From contig NZ_LMUF01000016.1 in the NCBI RefSeq assembly GCF_009766085.1, positions 1-64,000 of the forward strand: 64,000 nt of DNA. Direction: 5' to 3'. The notes below the pieces were generated by a model. That model had not been told where the DNA came from. It made no database searches and worked only from the letters and a program-made list of their open reading frames with translations. The translations under genes and the position numbers were made by a program. The stretch's first letter is position 1. Every line of letters starts with the position of its first letter. Source of the DNA: Burkholderia sp. S171. GTDB lineage: Bacteria > Pseudomonadota > Gammaproteobacteria > Burkholderiales > Burkholderiaceae. Shown here piece after piece: positions 52,990 to 61,857 of the stretch.

Positions 52990-53850
52990 TTATTCGCCCG
53001 CCCATTCGCCTCGGAGATCGCTGTTTTGCAAAATCTCCAGCAGCGTCTCTGCCGGGCGGCTCAAATGCTTCGCCCCCAACGCGATGAACTCGACCTTCGG
53101 CAATTCAGGCAGCGCAGCGCGATTCACTGGCGGGGAAAGTCCTCTTCCCGCGAGAAAATGGGAGCGCACGGTCAGCCCAAGCCCACCGCGCGCAGCGGCG
53201 ATGCACCCTGCATACGAACTGCTCGTGCAGACCACCTGCCAGCGCGCGCCGACTGCGGCCAGCGAGTCGAGCACCACGGCACGCGTCACGCTCGGTTCGG
53301 CGACAAGAATCAATGGCAGAGGTTGCTCCAGGTCGACCTCAGTGCCCGTCAGCCCGAGCCATTCGAGCTGTCCGGAAAACAGCGGAATGCCGCGCGGGTC
53401 GCCGATGCGCCGTTTGCCGATCAGCAAATCGATCGACCCCGCGTCCAGATGCTCGTAAAGCCGCCCCGTCATGCCGATGGTAATCTCAAGCTCAACATCC
53501 GGATGGGTCCTGCGAAACGCCGCGAGCACGCTGGGCAAGGGGCCGAGCGCGACGTCGTCGGAGGAACCCAGGCGCACGCGGCCTCTGAGGCGCGGCGAGC
53601 GGAACTGCGACTCGGCGTGGGTCATCGCTTCCAGGATCATGCGTGCGTGGACCAGCATGGCTTCACCGTCGGCGGTGAGCGCGAGCGAATGGGTATCACG
53701 CACGAGCAGCCGGCGGCCGACGTGTTCCTCCAGCCGCCGGATATGCTCGCTCACGCTGGATTGCGTGAGCCGGAGCTGGCGGCCGGCGTCGGTGAAACTG
53801 TGCGACGCGGCCACCGTCGCGAACGTGTTCAGCCAGACTGGATTGAGCAT
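52990..53850 (-). CDS. LysR-type regulator
   Basis: 286 residues: winged HTH at the N-terminus (FATVAASHSFTDAGRQLRLTQSSVSEHIRRLEEHVG) and a LysR substrate domain (about 90-285). It is divergent from the MFS exporter gene across about 120 bases that include TTATCGATGATA near its own start, a possible binding site. Regulation of the exporter or of the esterase downstream is plausible; no specific inducer can be read. Confidence 0.87.
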   Translation of the reverse strand: MLNPVWLNTFATVAASHSFTDAGRQLRLTQSSVSEHIRRLEEHVGRRLLVRDTHSLALTADGEAMLVHARMILEAMTHAESQFRSPRLRGRVRLGSSDDVALGPLPSVLAAFRRTHPDVELEITIGMTGRLYEHLDAGSIDLLIGKRRIGDPRGIPLFSGQLEWLGLTGTEVDLEQPLPLILVAEPSVTRAVVLDSLAAVGARWQVVCTSSSYAGCIAAARGGLGLTVRSHFLAGRGLSPPVNRAALPELPKVEFIALGAKHLSRPAETLLEILQNSDLRGEWAGE

Positions 53851-53974
53851 GACGCATTGTGATCGGATTTATCGATGATAGTCAATGCGGCTAGAGGGGT
53901 TCCCGATTGCCAATGGGAGTCTTAAAATCGTCATATCGCGTTAAACCTGCGCGACATTGTTCCTGCTGCAATCG

Positions 53975-55363
53975 ATGACTTCAAAAAACTCACACACGGC
54001 GCTTTTGTGGATCGTGGCCGTTGGCTTTTTCATGCAAGCCCTCGACACGACCATCGTCAATACGGCCCTGCCCTCCATTGCGCGCAGCCTGCACGCGCAA
54101 CCGCTCGCGATGCAGCCTATCGTGGTTGCCTACACGCTGACCATGGCGCTCCTCACGCCTGCCTCCGGCTGGCTCGCCGACCGCTTCGGCACCCGGCGCG
54201 TCTACTTCGTCGCCATCCTGTTGTTCGTCATCGGCTCGATGTGCTGCGCAAACGCGCAATCGTTGAATCAACTGATCGTGGCTCGCGTGATCCAGGGGAT
54301 CGGCGGCTCCATGCTGCTGCCTATCGGCCGGCTGGCCGTGCTGCGCAGCGTGACAGGCGAAGCGTATGTCTCCGCGCTGGCGGTCATTTCAATTGCGGGC
54401 CAGGTCGGCCCGATTCTCGGACCGACGCTCGGCGGCTGGTTCGTCGAATCGTTTACGTGGCACTGGATTTTCCTGATTAACGTGCCGATTGGCGCAGTGG
54501 GTTTGTTCGCGGTGCATCGTTTTCTTCCCAACGATGCCATTACAGAGGCCGGTCCTTTTGACTTTATCGGCTGCGCGTTGCTGTCGCTCTGCATGGTCGC
54601 GTTTTCAATGGCGCTCGACAGTCCCGCGCACACGCACAAACTGCTGGTGTCGGGCGGACTGTTCGTGCTCTCCGCGGTCGCCGCGCTTGCTTACATTCCG
54701 TATGCAAAACGCCGGGCCAACCCGCTTTTTAAGCTGTCCTTGTTCAGCGAGCCGAACTTCAGCGTGGGCTTGATCGGCAACCTGCTGTGCCGGATCGGAT
54801 CAAGCGCCGTGCCGTTTCTCCTGCCGCTGCTGATGCAATTGCAGCTCGGTTATACGCCGCTGCACTCAGGCTTGATGATGTTGCCCGCCGCGTTCGCCGG
54901 CACCGTTGCAAAGGGCTGGATCTCGCCGCTCGTGAAGCGTTATGGCTACGATAACTTCCTGCTGTGGAACACCATTCTTGTCGGGGCCTCGATAGTCGGC
55001 TTCGCTTCGTTCTCGTTGAGCACGCCGCTCGCGCTCGAGATTGCGATCCTCGCCGTATTCGGCGCGTGCAATTCCATGCAGTTCGCCGCGATGAACAGCG
55101 TCACGCTCAAGGGCTTGTCGATCAAGGACGCGGGCAGCGGCAACAGCCTCTTTTCGATGGTGCAGATGCTGGCCATTGGCCTCGGCGTCTCGATTGGCGG
55201 TGGTTTGGTGTCGGTGTTCTCGGAGAGCCTCGGCTCGGCAGCGCTTGCGTTCCGGATCGCGTTTGTCTGCGTGGGCCTGGTGACGCTGGCGTCGGCCATT
55301 GTTTTTCGTTTCCTCGATGCCGTGCCGCCGCGCCCGGCGCCGCAGGCCGCAGCAACCTCATAG
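53975..55363 (+). CDS. MFS multidrug exporter, DHA2 (EmrB/QacA) type
   Basis: 462 residues from ATG 53975 (a TTG frame start at 53957 is less likely). About 13-14 helices. DHA2 signatures are the N-terminal FFMQALDTTIVNTALPSIA, motif A-like GWLADRFGTRRVYF and QGIGGSMLLPIGRLAVL with motif C-like GPILGPTLGGWFVESFTWHWIFLINVPIG. It probably exports hydrophobic drugs or aromatic compounds by proton antiport. Divergent LysR gene upstream; no membrane-fusion partner beside it. Confidence 0.88.
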   Translation: MTSKNSHTALLWIVAVGFFMQALDTTIVNTALPSIARSLHAQPLAMQPIVVAYTLTMALLTPASGWLADRFGTRRVYFVAILLFVIGSMCCANAQSLNQLIVARVIQGIGGSMLLPIGRLAVLRSVTGEAYVSALAVISIAGQVGPILGPTLGGWFVESFTWHWIFLINVPIGAVGLFAVHRFLPNDAITEAGPFDFIGCALLSLCMVAFSMALDSPAHTHKLLVSGGLFVLSAVAALAYIPYAKRRANPLFKLSLFSEPNFSVGLIGNLLCRIGSSAVPFLLPLLMQLQLGYTPLHSGLMMLPAAFAGTVAKGWISPLVKRYGYDNFLLWNTILVGASIVGFASFSLSTPLALEIAILAVFGACNSMQFAAMNSVTLKGLSIKDAGSGNSLFSMVQMLAIGLGVSIGGGLVSVFSESLGSAALAFRIAFVCVGLVTLASAIVFRFLDAVPPRPAPQAAATS

Positions 55364-55456
55364 ACCTCATAGTACGCAGCCGCGCAAATGCAGGCTCCGG
55401 CCTGAACGTTTAAGCTGGCTGGATATTCAACACGCAACCCGCCCAAGGAGTTCGCC

Positions 55457-56461
55457 ATGCAGTATCGTAAATTTGGCCGTACCGGTTTGAACGTCTCGCG
55501 TTTGTGCCTTGGCACGATGACCTTCGGTTTGCAGACTGAAGAGGATGTGTCGCGCAGCATCATGGATCGTGCGGCTGAGGCAGGAGTCAATTTCATCGAT
55601 ACCGCCGACGTCTATCCGCTCGGCAGCACGGAAGACGTGGCCGGGCGCACCGAGGAGATCGTCGGCCGCTGGTTGAAGGACACGCCCACGCGCCGCAGCC
55701 AGTTCATTCTGGCGACCAAGGCGGTCGGCAAGATGGGGCCTTCGGCGTGGGATCAGGGGGCATCGCGCAAGCATTTGCTGGACGCTATCGATGCATCGCT
55801 CAAACGTCTGAATACCGATTACGTCGACCTGTACCAACTGCATTCCGACGATCTCAACACGCCGCTCGACGAAACCCTGGAAGCACTCGATACCATCGTG
55901 CGTCACGGCAAGGCACGCTACGTGGGGGTATCGAATTTCCTGGCCTACCGGCTTGCCACTGCGCTGGGCCGCTCCGATTTCTTGCGCGTGGCGCGCTTCG
56001 TGTCCGTCCAGCCGCGTTACAACTTGCTGTTCAGGCAGATCGAGCGTGAATTGCTACCACTCTCGACAGACGAACATCTGGCCGTGATCCCGTATAACCC
56101 GCTCGCGGGGGGCTTGCTGACGGGAAAACATAAACACGATGCAGCGCCGTCGGAGGGCCGGTTTACCGCGGCCGTCGGCCGAGCGGGAGCGATGTATCAC
56201 CAGCGCTACTGGCATGAGCGCGAGTTTGAAACCATCGAAAAATTGAAGAAGATCGTGAGCGCAACCGGTGAGTCGTTGACGAAGACATCGGTCGCGTGGG
56301 TGCTGGCGAATCCGGTGATTACGTCGGCCATTATTGGCGCGAGCCGGCCCGACCAGCTCACGGATACACTGGCTGCGATCGATCTCGTGCTGAATGACGA
56401 ACTCAAGGCGCAGTTGGACGACGCCACGGTGGAATACCGCTGGGGCGATGCTGCGCGGTAA
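55457..56461 (+). CDS. Aldo/keto reductase
   Basis: 334-residue TIM-barrel NADPH oxidoreductase. Catalytic residues appear as the Asp/Tyr of FIDTADVYPLG, Lys of ILATKAVG and His of LYQLHSDD. C-terminal cofactor-binding IIGASRPDQL. Strong AAGGAG before ATG 55457. It stands alone, convergent with the NAD(P)-binding pair. Substrate unknown; it resembles the YajO/YghZ-like general reductases. Confidence 0.88.
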   Translation: MQYRKFGRTGLNVSRLCLGTMTFGLQTEEDVSRSIMDRAAEAGVNFIDTADVYPLGSTEDVAGRTEEIVGRWLKDTPTRRSQFILATKAVGKMGPSAWDQGASRKHLLDAIDASLKRLNTDYVDLYQLHSDDLNTPLDETLEALDTIVRHGKARYVGVSNFLAYRLATALGRSDFLRVARFVSVQPRYNLLFRQIERELLPLSTDEHLAVIPYNPLAGGLLTGKHKHDAAPSEGRFTAAVGRAGAMYHQRYWHEREFETIEKLKKIVSATGESLTKTSVAWVLANPVITSAIIGASRPDQLTDTLAAIDLVLNDELKAQLDDATVEYRWGDAAR

Positions 56462-56517
56462 TTGATTTGTCGTTTGGGCCTTCGGCGTGAATGCCTGGGC
56501 TCGACCGATTGTCCATC

Positions 56518-57177
56518 CTAGTACCGGGTAATGTCCCGCGTCTCCAGCACGCGCGACGCGGCGCCTTCCTTGGCCACGGCGATCATCGCCCGCCCCAACT
56601 GGCTGGTCGTTGTAATAGCGTTCGGGAACGCGCGCCGCATCACGGGGAACAAGGGGCGCAGCACAGAGATTGCCATCTGATACACGGCAGTCTTCGAGCG
56701 AATGCCGTCCATCGGCTGGATCATGCCGGGACGATACATATAGGCGGCTTTGAACGGCATGCGCAGCAGCGCGTTTTCCGTGCGGCCTTTTATGCGCGCC
56801 CACATGCTGCTTCCGCGCTCGGTGGTATCGGTTCCCGCTCCCGTCACGTACGAGAAAGTCATGTCCGGATTAAGACGCGACAAGGTCCGGCCGACCGCGA
56901 ACGTCAGATCGTAAGTGAGGTGCGTATAGTCGGCCTCGCTCATCCTGAACGACGACACGCCCAGGCAGAAAAAGCACGCATCGAAACCCGTGAGTTCTGC
57001 CTCGATCGACGTAAGGTCGAAGAGATCCTTATGCACGATCTCGGTAAGCTTGGGGTACTTCTGCCCCGTCGCATTGCGTCCCACCGCGACCACTCGTTCG
57101 ATATCCTTATCAAGCAGGCATTCGCGCAACACACCCTGCCCGACCATTCCCGTCGCACCAAAAATAAGCACTTTCAT
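56518..57177 (-). CDS. NAD(P)-binding epimerase-like protein
   Basis: 219 residues with N-terminal Rossmann motif VLIFGATGMVGQGVLRECL. It lacks a clear YxxxK and resembles HIM1/YbjT-like NAD(P)-binding proteins with FSYVTGAGTDTTERG and the following KGRTENALL helix. The start overlaps the SDR gene by four bases. Function unknown; it is probably an oxidoreductase-like protein in the same transcript as the SDR. Confidence 0.75.
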   Translation of the reverse strand: MKVLIFGATGMVGQGVLRECLLDKDIERVVAVGRNATGQKYPKLTEIVHKDLFDLTSIEAELTGFDACFFCLGVSSFRMSEADYTHLTYDLTFAVGRTLSRLNPDMTFSYVTGAGTDTTERGSSMWARIKGRTENALLRMPFKAAYMYRPGMIQPMDGIRSKTAVYQMAISVLRPLFPVMRRAFPNAITTTSQLGRAMIAVAKEGAASRVLETRDITRY

Positions 57178-58103
57178 GATTTTTCAGGCCACGACGCGCC
57201 CGTCAGTTTCACCGATACATCCCACAGTTTAGCGGCAACCGCAGCGTCCTTCGCCTGGGGATAAATGCGGGCCTCGATGGGCGCGCCCTTCATCTCCTGG
57301 AATCCGTTCGGGCCGTAATAAGCCGCGGGCCGTGCATCCGGCGAGGTCGCCGCCAACAGAGTAGGCAATGCCCCTTCAGCGGCGCTATGGCTCAGGAACG
57401 GCATCATCGCGCGGCTGATCAACGACAACACGCCCGAGCTACCCGGCCCGTTCGCGATGAGATCGGTTCGCGCAAAACCCGGATGCGCGGCGTTGCTCAT
57501 GAGACGCCAGCCGTTTGCGTCGCTGCGGCGTTGCAGTTCCAGCGCGAACATCAGCATTGCGAGCTTCGACTGTTCGTACACCGGCCATGCTTTATAAGCA
57601 CGCTCGCCTTGCAGGTTATCGAAGGCGATCTTGCCTCGCCGATGTGCAATGCTGCTCAAGTTCACCACGCGCGGCGCCGCGCTTTTTTCCAGCAACGGCA
57701 GCAACTGCGCGGTCAGCGCGAAGTGACCGAGATAGTTGGTGCCGAACTGACGCTCGAAGCCATCGACGGTTCTTTCACGCTTGGGCAACATCATCACGCC
57801 GGCATTGTTCACAAGCAGATCGATCGCCTCGCCTTCTGCAAGCAGCCGCTGCGTCGCGCTCGAGATCGACGCGAGACTCGCGAGGTCGATAGATTCGAAA
57901 CGGATCCGGGCATTCGGCACTTCGCGGCGAATACGTTCGAGAGCTGTACGCCCTTTCGCGTCGCTGCGTCCGGTGAGAATCACTTCTGCGCCTGCCCGGG
58001 CCAGTTCGAGCGATGTTTCATAACCCAATCCGCCCGTCGCGCCGGTCACCAGCGCGCGTTTGCCCGATTGCGGGGGAATGTCGGCCGTGGTCCATGTACT
58101 CAT
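57174..58103 (-). CDS. Short-chain dehydrogenase (retinol dehydrogenase-like)
   Basis: 309 residues. Cofactor motif TGATGGLG (about 20-27), NNAG (LLVNNAGVMM), catalytic Ser in NLSSIAH and YEQSK (Tyr/Lys). It is of the class of long classical SDRs that act on lipophilic alcohols or aldehydes. First gene of a two-gene unit with the epimerase-like protein, and separated by 94 bases from a TetR gene on the same strand that probably controls it. Confidence 0.87.
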   Translation of the reverse strand: MSTWTTADIPPQSGKRALVTGATGGLGYETSLELARAGAEVILTGRSDAKGRTALERIRREVPNARIRFESIDLASLASISSATQRLLAEGEAIDLLVNNAGVMMLPKRERTVDGFERQFGTNYLGHFALTAQLLPLLEKSAAPRVVNLSSIAHRRGKIAFDNLQGERAYKAWPVYEQSKLAMLMFALELQRRSDANGWRLMSNAAHPGFARTDLIANGPGSSGVLSLISRAMMPFLSHSAAEGALPTLLAATSPDARPAAYYGPNGFQEMKGAPIEARIYPQAKDAAVAAKLWDVSVKLTGASWPEKS

Positions 58104-58197
58104 GTGCTCATCCTCCAGATGTTTTTGCGTGAGTAATCAGTCATTAAAACGTTGAGAAAACCGGCAACAAAACGTGCCCGCTTGATCAACCGGTCAT

Positions 58198-58782
58198 TCA
58201 ACTATCTGCGATGCGGGCGATGCCATTCCAGAACACCTTGAATCCAATCTCCCGATACTGACCCGCTTCGTTCGGGCACGCGGTCATGAAGGCCATCGTC
58301 GTTTCGGCCATCGACTTCATGCTTGCCGCAATAAACGCAACCGGGTAAGCGTGCAGGACCTGGGTGTCGATGTTGTGCTGCGCAAGCGCTTCGATCTCGG
58401 CAAATGGTTCGTAGCCGACCGCCTTTGATTCTTCGCTGACTATGTCCGCCACCGACAACTGGTCGAGCACATTCAGCCGCTGCGGATTCGCGACACCCCA
58501 ATCGACGAAGGCGTTCCACAGGTACTCAAGCCGGTCGCGCAAGGGCCCCGTCCGGGGGAACCGGGTCATCAGGGCATCGGCCAGATCGAGCTTGATGGAC
58601 CGGTATAACGCGTTCACCAGATCGTCCTTCGTCCGGAAGTAAGTGAACAGCGTCCCTTCCGCGACACCCGCCTGCTTCGATATAGCCGATGTCGGCGCAG
58701 CCGCGAGCCCGCGTTTGGCAAAAACCTGTTCTGCGGCGAGCAGCAGTGCATTGTGTTTGTCGTCGCTTTTGGGTCGAGCCAT
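58198..58782 (-). CDS. TetR-family regulator
   Basis: 194 residues from ATG 58782. HTH at about 10-55: LLLAAEQVFAKRGLAAAPTSAISKQAGVAEGTLFTYFRTKDDLVNALY. The C-terminal domain is variable. The palindrome TGAGTG-AG-CACTCA lies 40 bases upstream of its start, and a loosely similar TGAGTAATCAGTCA lies before the SDR gene. It probably represses itself and the SDR unit. Confidence 0.85.
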   Translation of the reverse strand: MARPKSDDKHNALLLAAEQVFAKRGLAAAPTSAISKQAGVAEGTLFTYFRTKDDLVNALYRSIKLDLADALMTRFPRTGPLRDRLEYLWNAFVDWGVANPQRLNVLDQLSVADIVSEESKAVGYEPFAEIEALAQHNIDTQVLHAYPVAFIAASMKSMAETTMAFMTACPNEAGQYREIGFKVFWNGIARIADS

Positions 58783-58821
58783 GGTGCGTGATCGAATCGA
58801 TGGGTGGATCGATATGATTAA

Positions 58822-58835
58822 TGAGTGAGCACTCA
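58822..58835. promoter_or_regulatory. Predicted TetR operator
   Basis: TGAGTGAGCACTCA: 6-bp arms around a 2-base centre, 40 bases upstream of the TetR start and inside the region divergent from the transporter gene. A related TGAGTAATCAGTCA lies near 58131-58144, before the SDR gene. Confidence 0.5.
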
Positions 58836-59027
58836 ATTATACCGAATTTTGAGATACCGGCAAGACGATGGCGAAAAACCGAGCCTCAGATGTCAAATAA
58901 ACATTACCAAGCGGGCGGGATGGACCAAATCTTGCCCGTGCTAGCATCCGGCAATTGCATTGCCAAGGGTGACCAGACGTTGAAGCTCACGCTGGTTCCC
59001 TGGCCTCCGCCTCATTTCAGGGATCTC

Positions 59028-60095
59028 ATGAATAGCCGCTCGGTTCACCAGAATTTCTTCCACCTCCTGCTGTTTGTTGTCACGGTTGCGCTCTGCTGGA
59101 TTTTGCTGCCGTTCTTTGGCGCGATCTTCTGGGGCACGATTCTCGCGATCCTGTTCCAGCCGTTGCAGCGTTATCTCGCCGCTAAATTCGGCAAGCGGCG
59201 CAATCTGGCGGCGTTCGCCACGCTGGGTTTGACGATCGTGATCGTGATCCTGCCGCTCAGCTTCGTCGCGGCAACGCTGGTCCAGGAAATCGGCCTCGCG
59301 TACGCTCAGGTCAAGGCTGGCCAGCCCAATTTCACGACCTACTTCCAGCAAGCCATTCACGCGCTGCCAAATTCGGTACAGACGCTGCTCGGCCGCTTTG
59401 GACTCACCGATATCCCGAGCATCCAGCAACGGCTGACCAGTGGCGCCGCCGCGATCAGCCAGTTCGTCGCCTCGCAAGCGCTGAGCATTGGCCAGAACAC
59501 GTTCCAATTCGTGATCAGTTTCGGCGTGATGCTGTATCTCGTGTTTTTCCTGCTACGCGACGGCGGCGAGATCGGCCGGCGCATCCGCCGCGCCCTGCCC
59601 TTGGACGATGAACCCAAGCAACACCTGATCGCCAAGTTCACGACCGTCGTCCGGGCAACCGTGAAGGGCAATATCGCCGTTGCGGCCGTCCAGGGATTCC
59701 TCGGCGGCATGATCTTTATGTTCCTCGGTATCCAGGGCTCGCTGCTGTGGGGCGTCCTGATGGCGTTCCTATCGCTGCTGCCGGCCATTGGCGCCGCGCT
59801 GGTCTGGGCGCCGGCAGCTGCCTATTTCCTGCTCACTGGCGATATCTGGCGTGGCGTGATCCTGATCTTGTTCTGCGTGGTGGTGATCGGCTTAGTGGAT
59901 AACGTGCTGCGTCCCATCCTGGTCGGCAAAGATACAAAAATGCCGGACTGGGTAGTGCTGATTTCGACGCTGGGCGGAATGGGATTGTTCGGGATCAACG
60001 GCTTCGTGATTGGACCGCTGATCGCCGCGCTGTTCATGGCGAGCTGGGATCTGTTCACGCAAGACGAGGAAGCCCGGAAGATCGATAAGGTCTAG
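59028..60095 (+). CDS. AI-2E-family (PerM/YdiK-like) transporter
   Basis: 355 residues from ATG 59028, with AGGGA upstream; the frame is open to 58821 but the 69-residue extension is not conserved. Eight or so membrane helices; family motifs are FFGAIFWGTILAILFQPL, the amphipathic loop near IQQRLTSGAAAISQFVASQALSIGQNTFQF, and LPAIGAALVWAPAAAYFLLTGD. Members export small molecules or act in pH or sodium homeostasis; the autoinducer-2 name is historical. Strong terminator after it. Confidence 0.87.
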   Translation: MNSRSVHQNFFHLLLFVVTVALCWILLPFFGAIFWGTILAILFQPLQRYLAAKFGKRRNLAAFATLGLTIVIVILPLSFVAATLVQEIGLAYAQVKAGQPNFTTYFQQAIHALPNSVQTLLGRFGLTDIPSIQQRLTSGAAAISQFVASQALSIGQNTFQFVISFGVMLYLVFFLLRDGGEIGRRIRRALPLDDEPKQHLIAKFTTVVRATVKGNIAVAAVQGFLGGMIFMFLGIQGSLLWGVLMAFLSLLPAIGAALVWAPAAAYFLLTGDIWRGVILILFCVVVIGLVDNVLRPILVGKDTKMPDWVVLISTLGGMGLFGINGFVIGPLIAALFMASWDLFTQDEEARKIDKV

Positions 60096-60127
60096 GGTCT
60101 CTGGTCCAAGGTTTAGGCCCGGCTCAA

Positions 60128-60170
60128 TAAAAACCGGCTCGCTGATTAACTCAGCGAGCCGGTTTTTTAT
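60128..60170. terminator. Strong bidirectional intrinsic terminator
   Basis: A long stem AAAACCGGCTCGCTGA with complementary TCAGCGAGCCGGTTTT, loop TTAAC, and T run. It serves the AI-2E-family gene and the convergent spoVR-like gene. Confidence 0.92.
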
Positions 60171-60208
60171 GCCTGAATGAACGATGGCGACGCACGAAAA
60201 CAAATAAC

Positions 60209-61729
60209 TCAGCGTTTCTCCGCTCCGGTGTATTTGCAATCGAAGCGCTTTCTCACTGTTCCGTTTTCGTCGACGCTCTCTAGATAGACGTCGAATTGCC
60301 ACAGCCGCGCCATGTGTTTGAGCACCTCTTCGCTGTCATTGGTTAAATGACGGTTATCGGTCATGAAATGGCGCAGCGTCAGGCTGCGATCGCCACGAGT
60401 ATTCACCGAATAAACCTGGATGTTCGGCTCACGATGATGCATGTCGTACTGCCGCGACAACGCCTGGCGAACATACCGGTATCCGCTTTCGTCGTGAATA
60501 GCAGACACTTCCAGCGAGTCGCGCATATCGTCGTCGAGAATGGAGAACAGGCGCATTTCTCGAATCAGATGCGGCGATAAATACTGCGCAATAAAGCTCT
60601 CGTCCTTGAAATTGCGCATGGCGTAATGCAGCGCTTCAAGCCAGTCGCTGCCGGCAAGCTCCGGAAACCATTCGCGATCCTCATCCGTCGGGTGTTCACA
60701 GATGCGGCGAATATCGCTCATCATGGAAAAACCCAACGCATACGGGTTGATGCCGCTGTAATACTGCTTCGTCACAGGCGGTTGATACACCACGTTACTG
60801 TGCGAGTGCAGGAACTCCATCATGAAACCGTCTTCCAGACGGCCTTCCGAATAAAGCGTATTGAGCAGCGTGTAGTGCCAGAACGTGGCCCACCCTTCGT
60901 TCATGACCTGCGTCTGCCGCTGCGGATAAAAATACTGACCGACCTTGCGGACAATGCGAATGACTTCGCGCTCCCACGGCTCAAGCAGCGGCGCATTTTT
61001 CTCTGCAAAATACAGCAGGTTTTCCTGGGGTTCCGGCGGATAACGGCTTTCAATCTCCTCCGCCGTGGTCGCTTTTTTATTCGGCAGCGTGCGCCAGAGT
61101 TCATTAACTTGCGACTGCAAATACGCTTCGCGTTCGCGCCGCGCGGCCACTTCCTTGGCCAGCGACAACTTCTGAGGCCGCTTATACCGGTCCACGCCAT
61201 AGTTCATCAACGCGTGACACGAGTCGAGCAGTTCCTCCACCCGGTCAATGCCATGCCGTTCCTCGCATTCCGCGATGTAATTCTTCGCATAAACGAGGTA
61301 ATCGACAATGGCGTGCGCGTCTGTCCACAGCCTGAACAGATAGTTGCCCTTGAAAAACGAGTTGTGTCCGTACGCCGCGTGCGCGATGACGAGCGCCTGC
61401 ATCGTCATCGTGTTCTCTTCCATCAGGTACGCAATGCACGGATTCGAGTTAATGACGATCTCGTACGCCAAGCCCATTTGCCCGCGCCGATAACTCTTCT
61501 CGGTGGACAGGAAGTGCTTGCCGAACGACCAGTGCCGATAGTTCACCGGCATGCCGACCGACGCGTAGGCGTCCATCATCTGCTCGGCGCTGATGAGTTC
61601 GAGCTGGATCGGGTAGACGTCGAGCCCATAACGCTGTGCGACACGGGCAATCTCGGTGTCGTATTCCTCGATCAACTCGAAGGTCCAATCCGATGGACAC
61701 GGCAACGGCCTTTTTTCCGCCACGTTCAT
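60209..61729 (-). CDS. SpoVR/YcgB family protein
   Basis: 506 residues from ATG 61729, with AAGGAG upstream; an ATG at 61861 overlapping the preceding stop is open in frame but adds a non-conserved leader. Conserved blocks are QMMDAYASVGMPVNYRHWSFGKHF, GLAYEIVINSNPCIAYLMEENTMTMQALVIAHAAYGHNSFF, VMNEGWATFWHYTLLN and YSGINPYALGFSM. Close to E. coli YcgB in length and sequence. It forms a stress-response trio with yeaH and prkA; its biochemical role is unclear. Confidence 0.93.
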   Translation of the reverse strand: MNVAEKRPLPCPSDWTFELIEEYDTEIARVAQRYGLDVYPIQLELISAEQMMDAYASVGMPVNYRHWSFGKHFLSTEKSYRRGQMGLAYEIVINSNPCIAYLMEENTMTMQALVIAHAAYGHNSFFKGNYLFRLWTDAHAIVDYLVYAKNYIAECEERHGIDRVEELLDSCHALMNYGVDRYKRPQKLSLAKEVAARREREAYLQSQVNELWRTLPNKKATTAEEIESRYPPEPQENLLYFAEKNAPLLEPWEREVIRIVRKVGQYFYPQRQTQVMNEGWATFWHYTLLNTLYSEGRLEDGFMMEFLHSHSNVVYQPPVTKQYYSGINPYALGFSMMSDIRRICEHPTDEDREWFPELAGSDWLEALHYAMRNFKDESFIAQYLSPHLIREMRLFSILDDDMRDSLEVSAIHDESGYRYVRQALSRQYDMHHREPNIQVYSVNTRGDRSLTLRHFMTDNRHLTNDSEEVLKHMARLWQFDVYLESVDENGTVRKRFDCKYTGAEKR

Positions 61730-61857
61730 GGTGTCTCCTTCCGACGCCGCGTTTTTGCGAGGCTTCCTGGCCTTTTGTAGCGCGCTGTCTTGTGCTTTCA
61801 GTTCTTCGCCAGGTTTGAGGTGATACCCACGTGCTTCATTATCCAAATGCCGAGTTG

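Noticed and set aside
60626-61780. 384-codon frame on the plus strand
   Set aside because: Antisense to the strongly conserved SpoVR-family gene; Arg/Val-rich composition without motifs.
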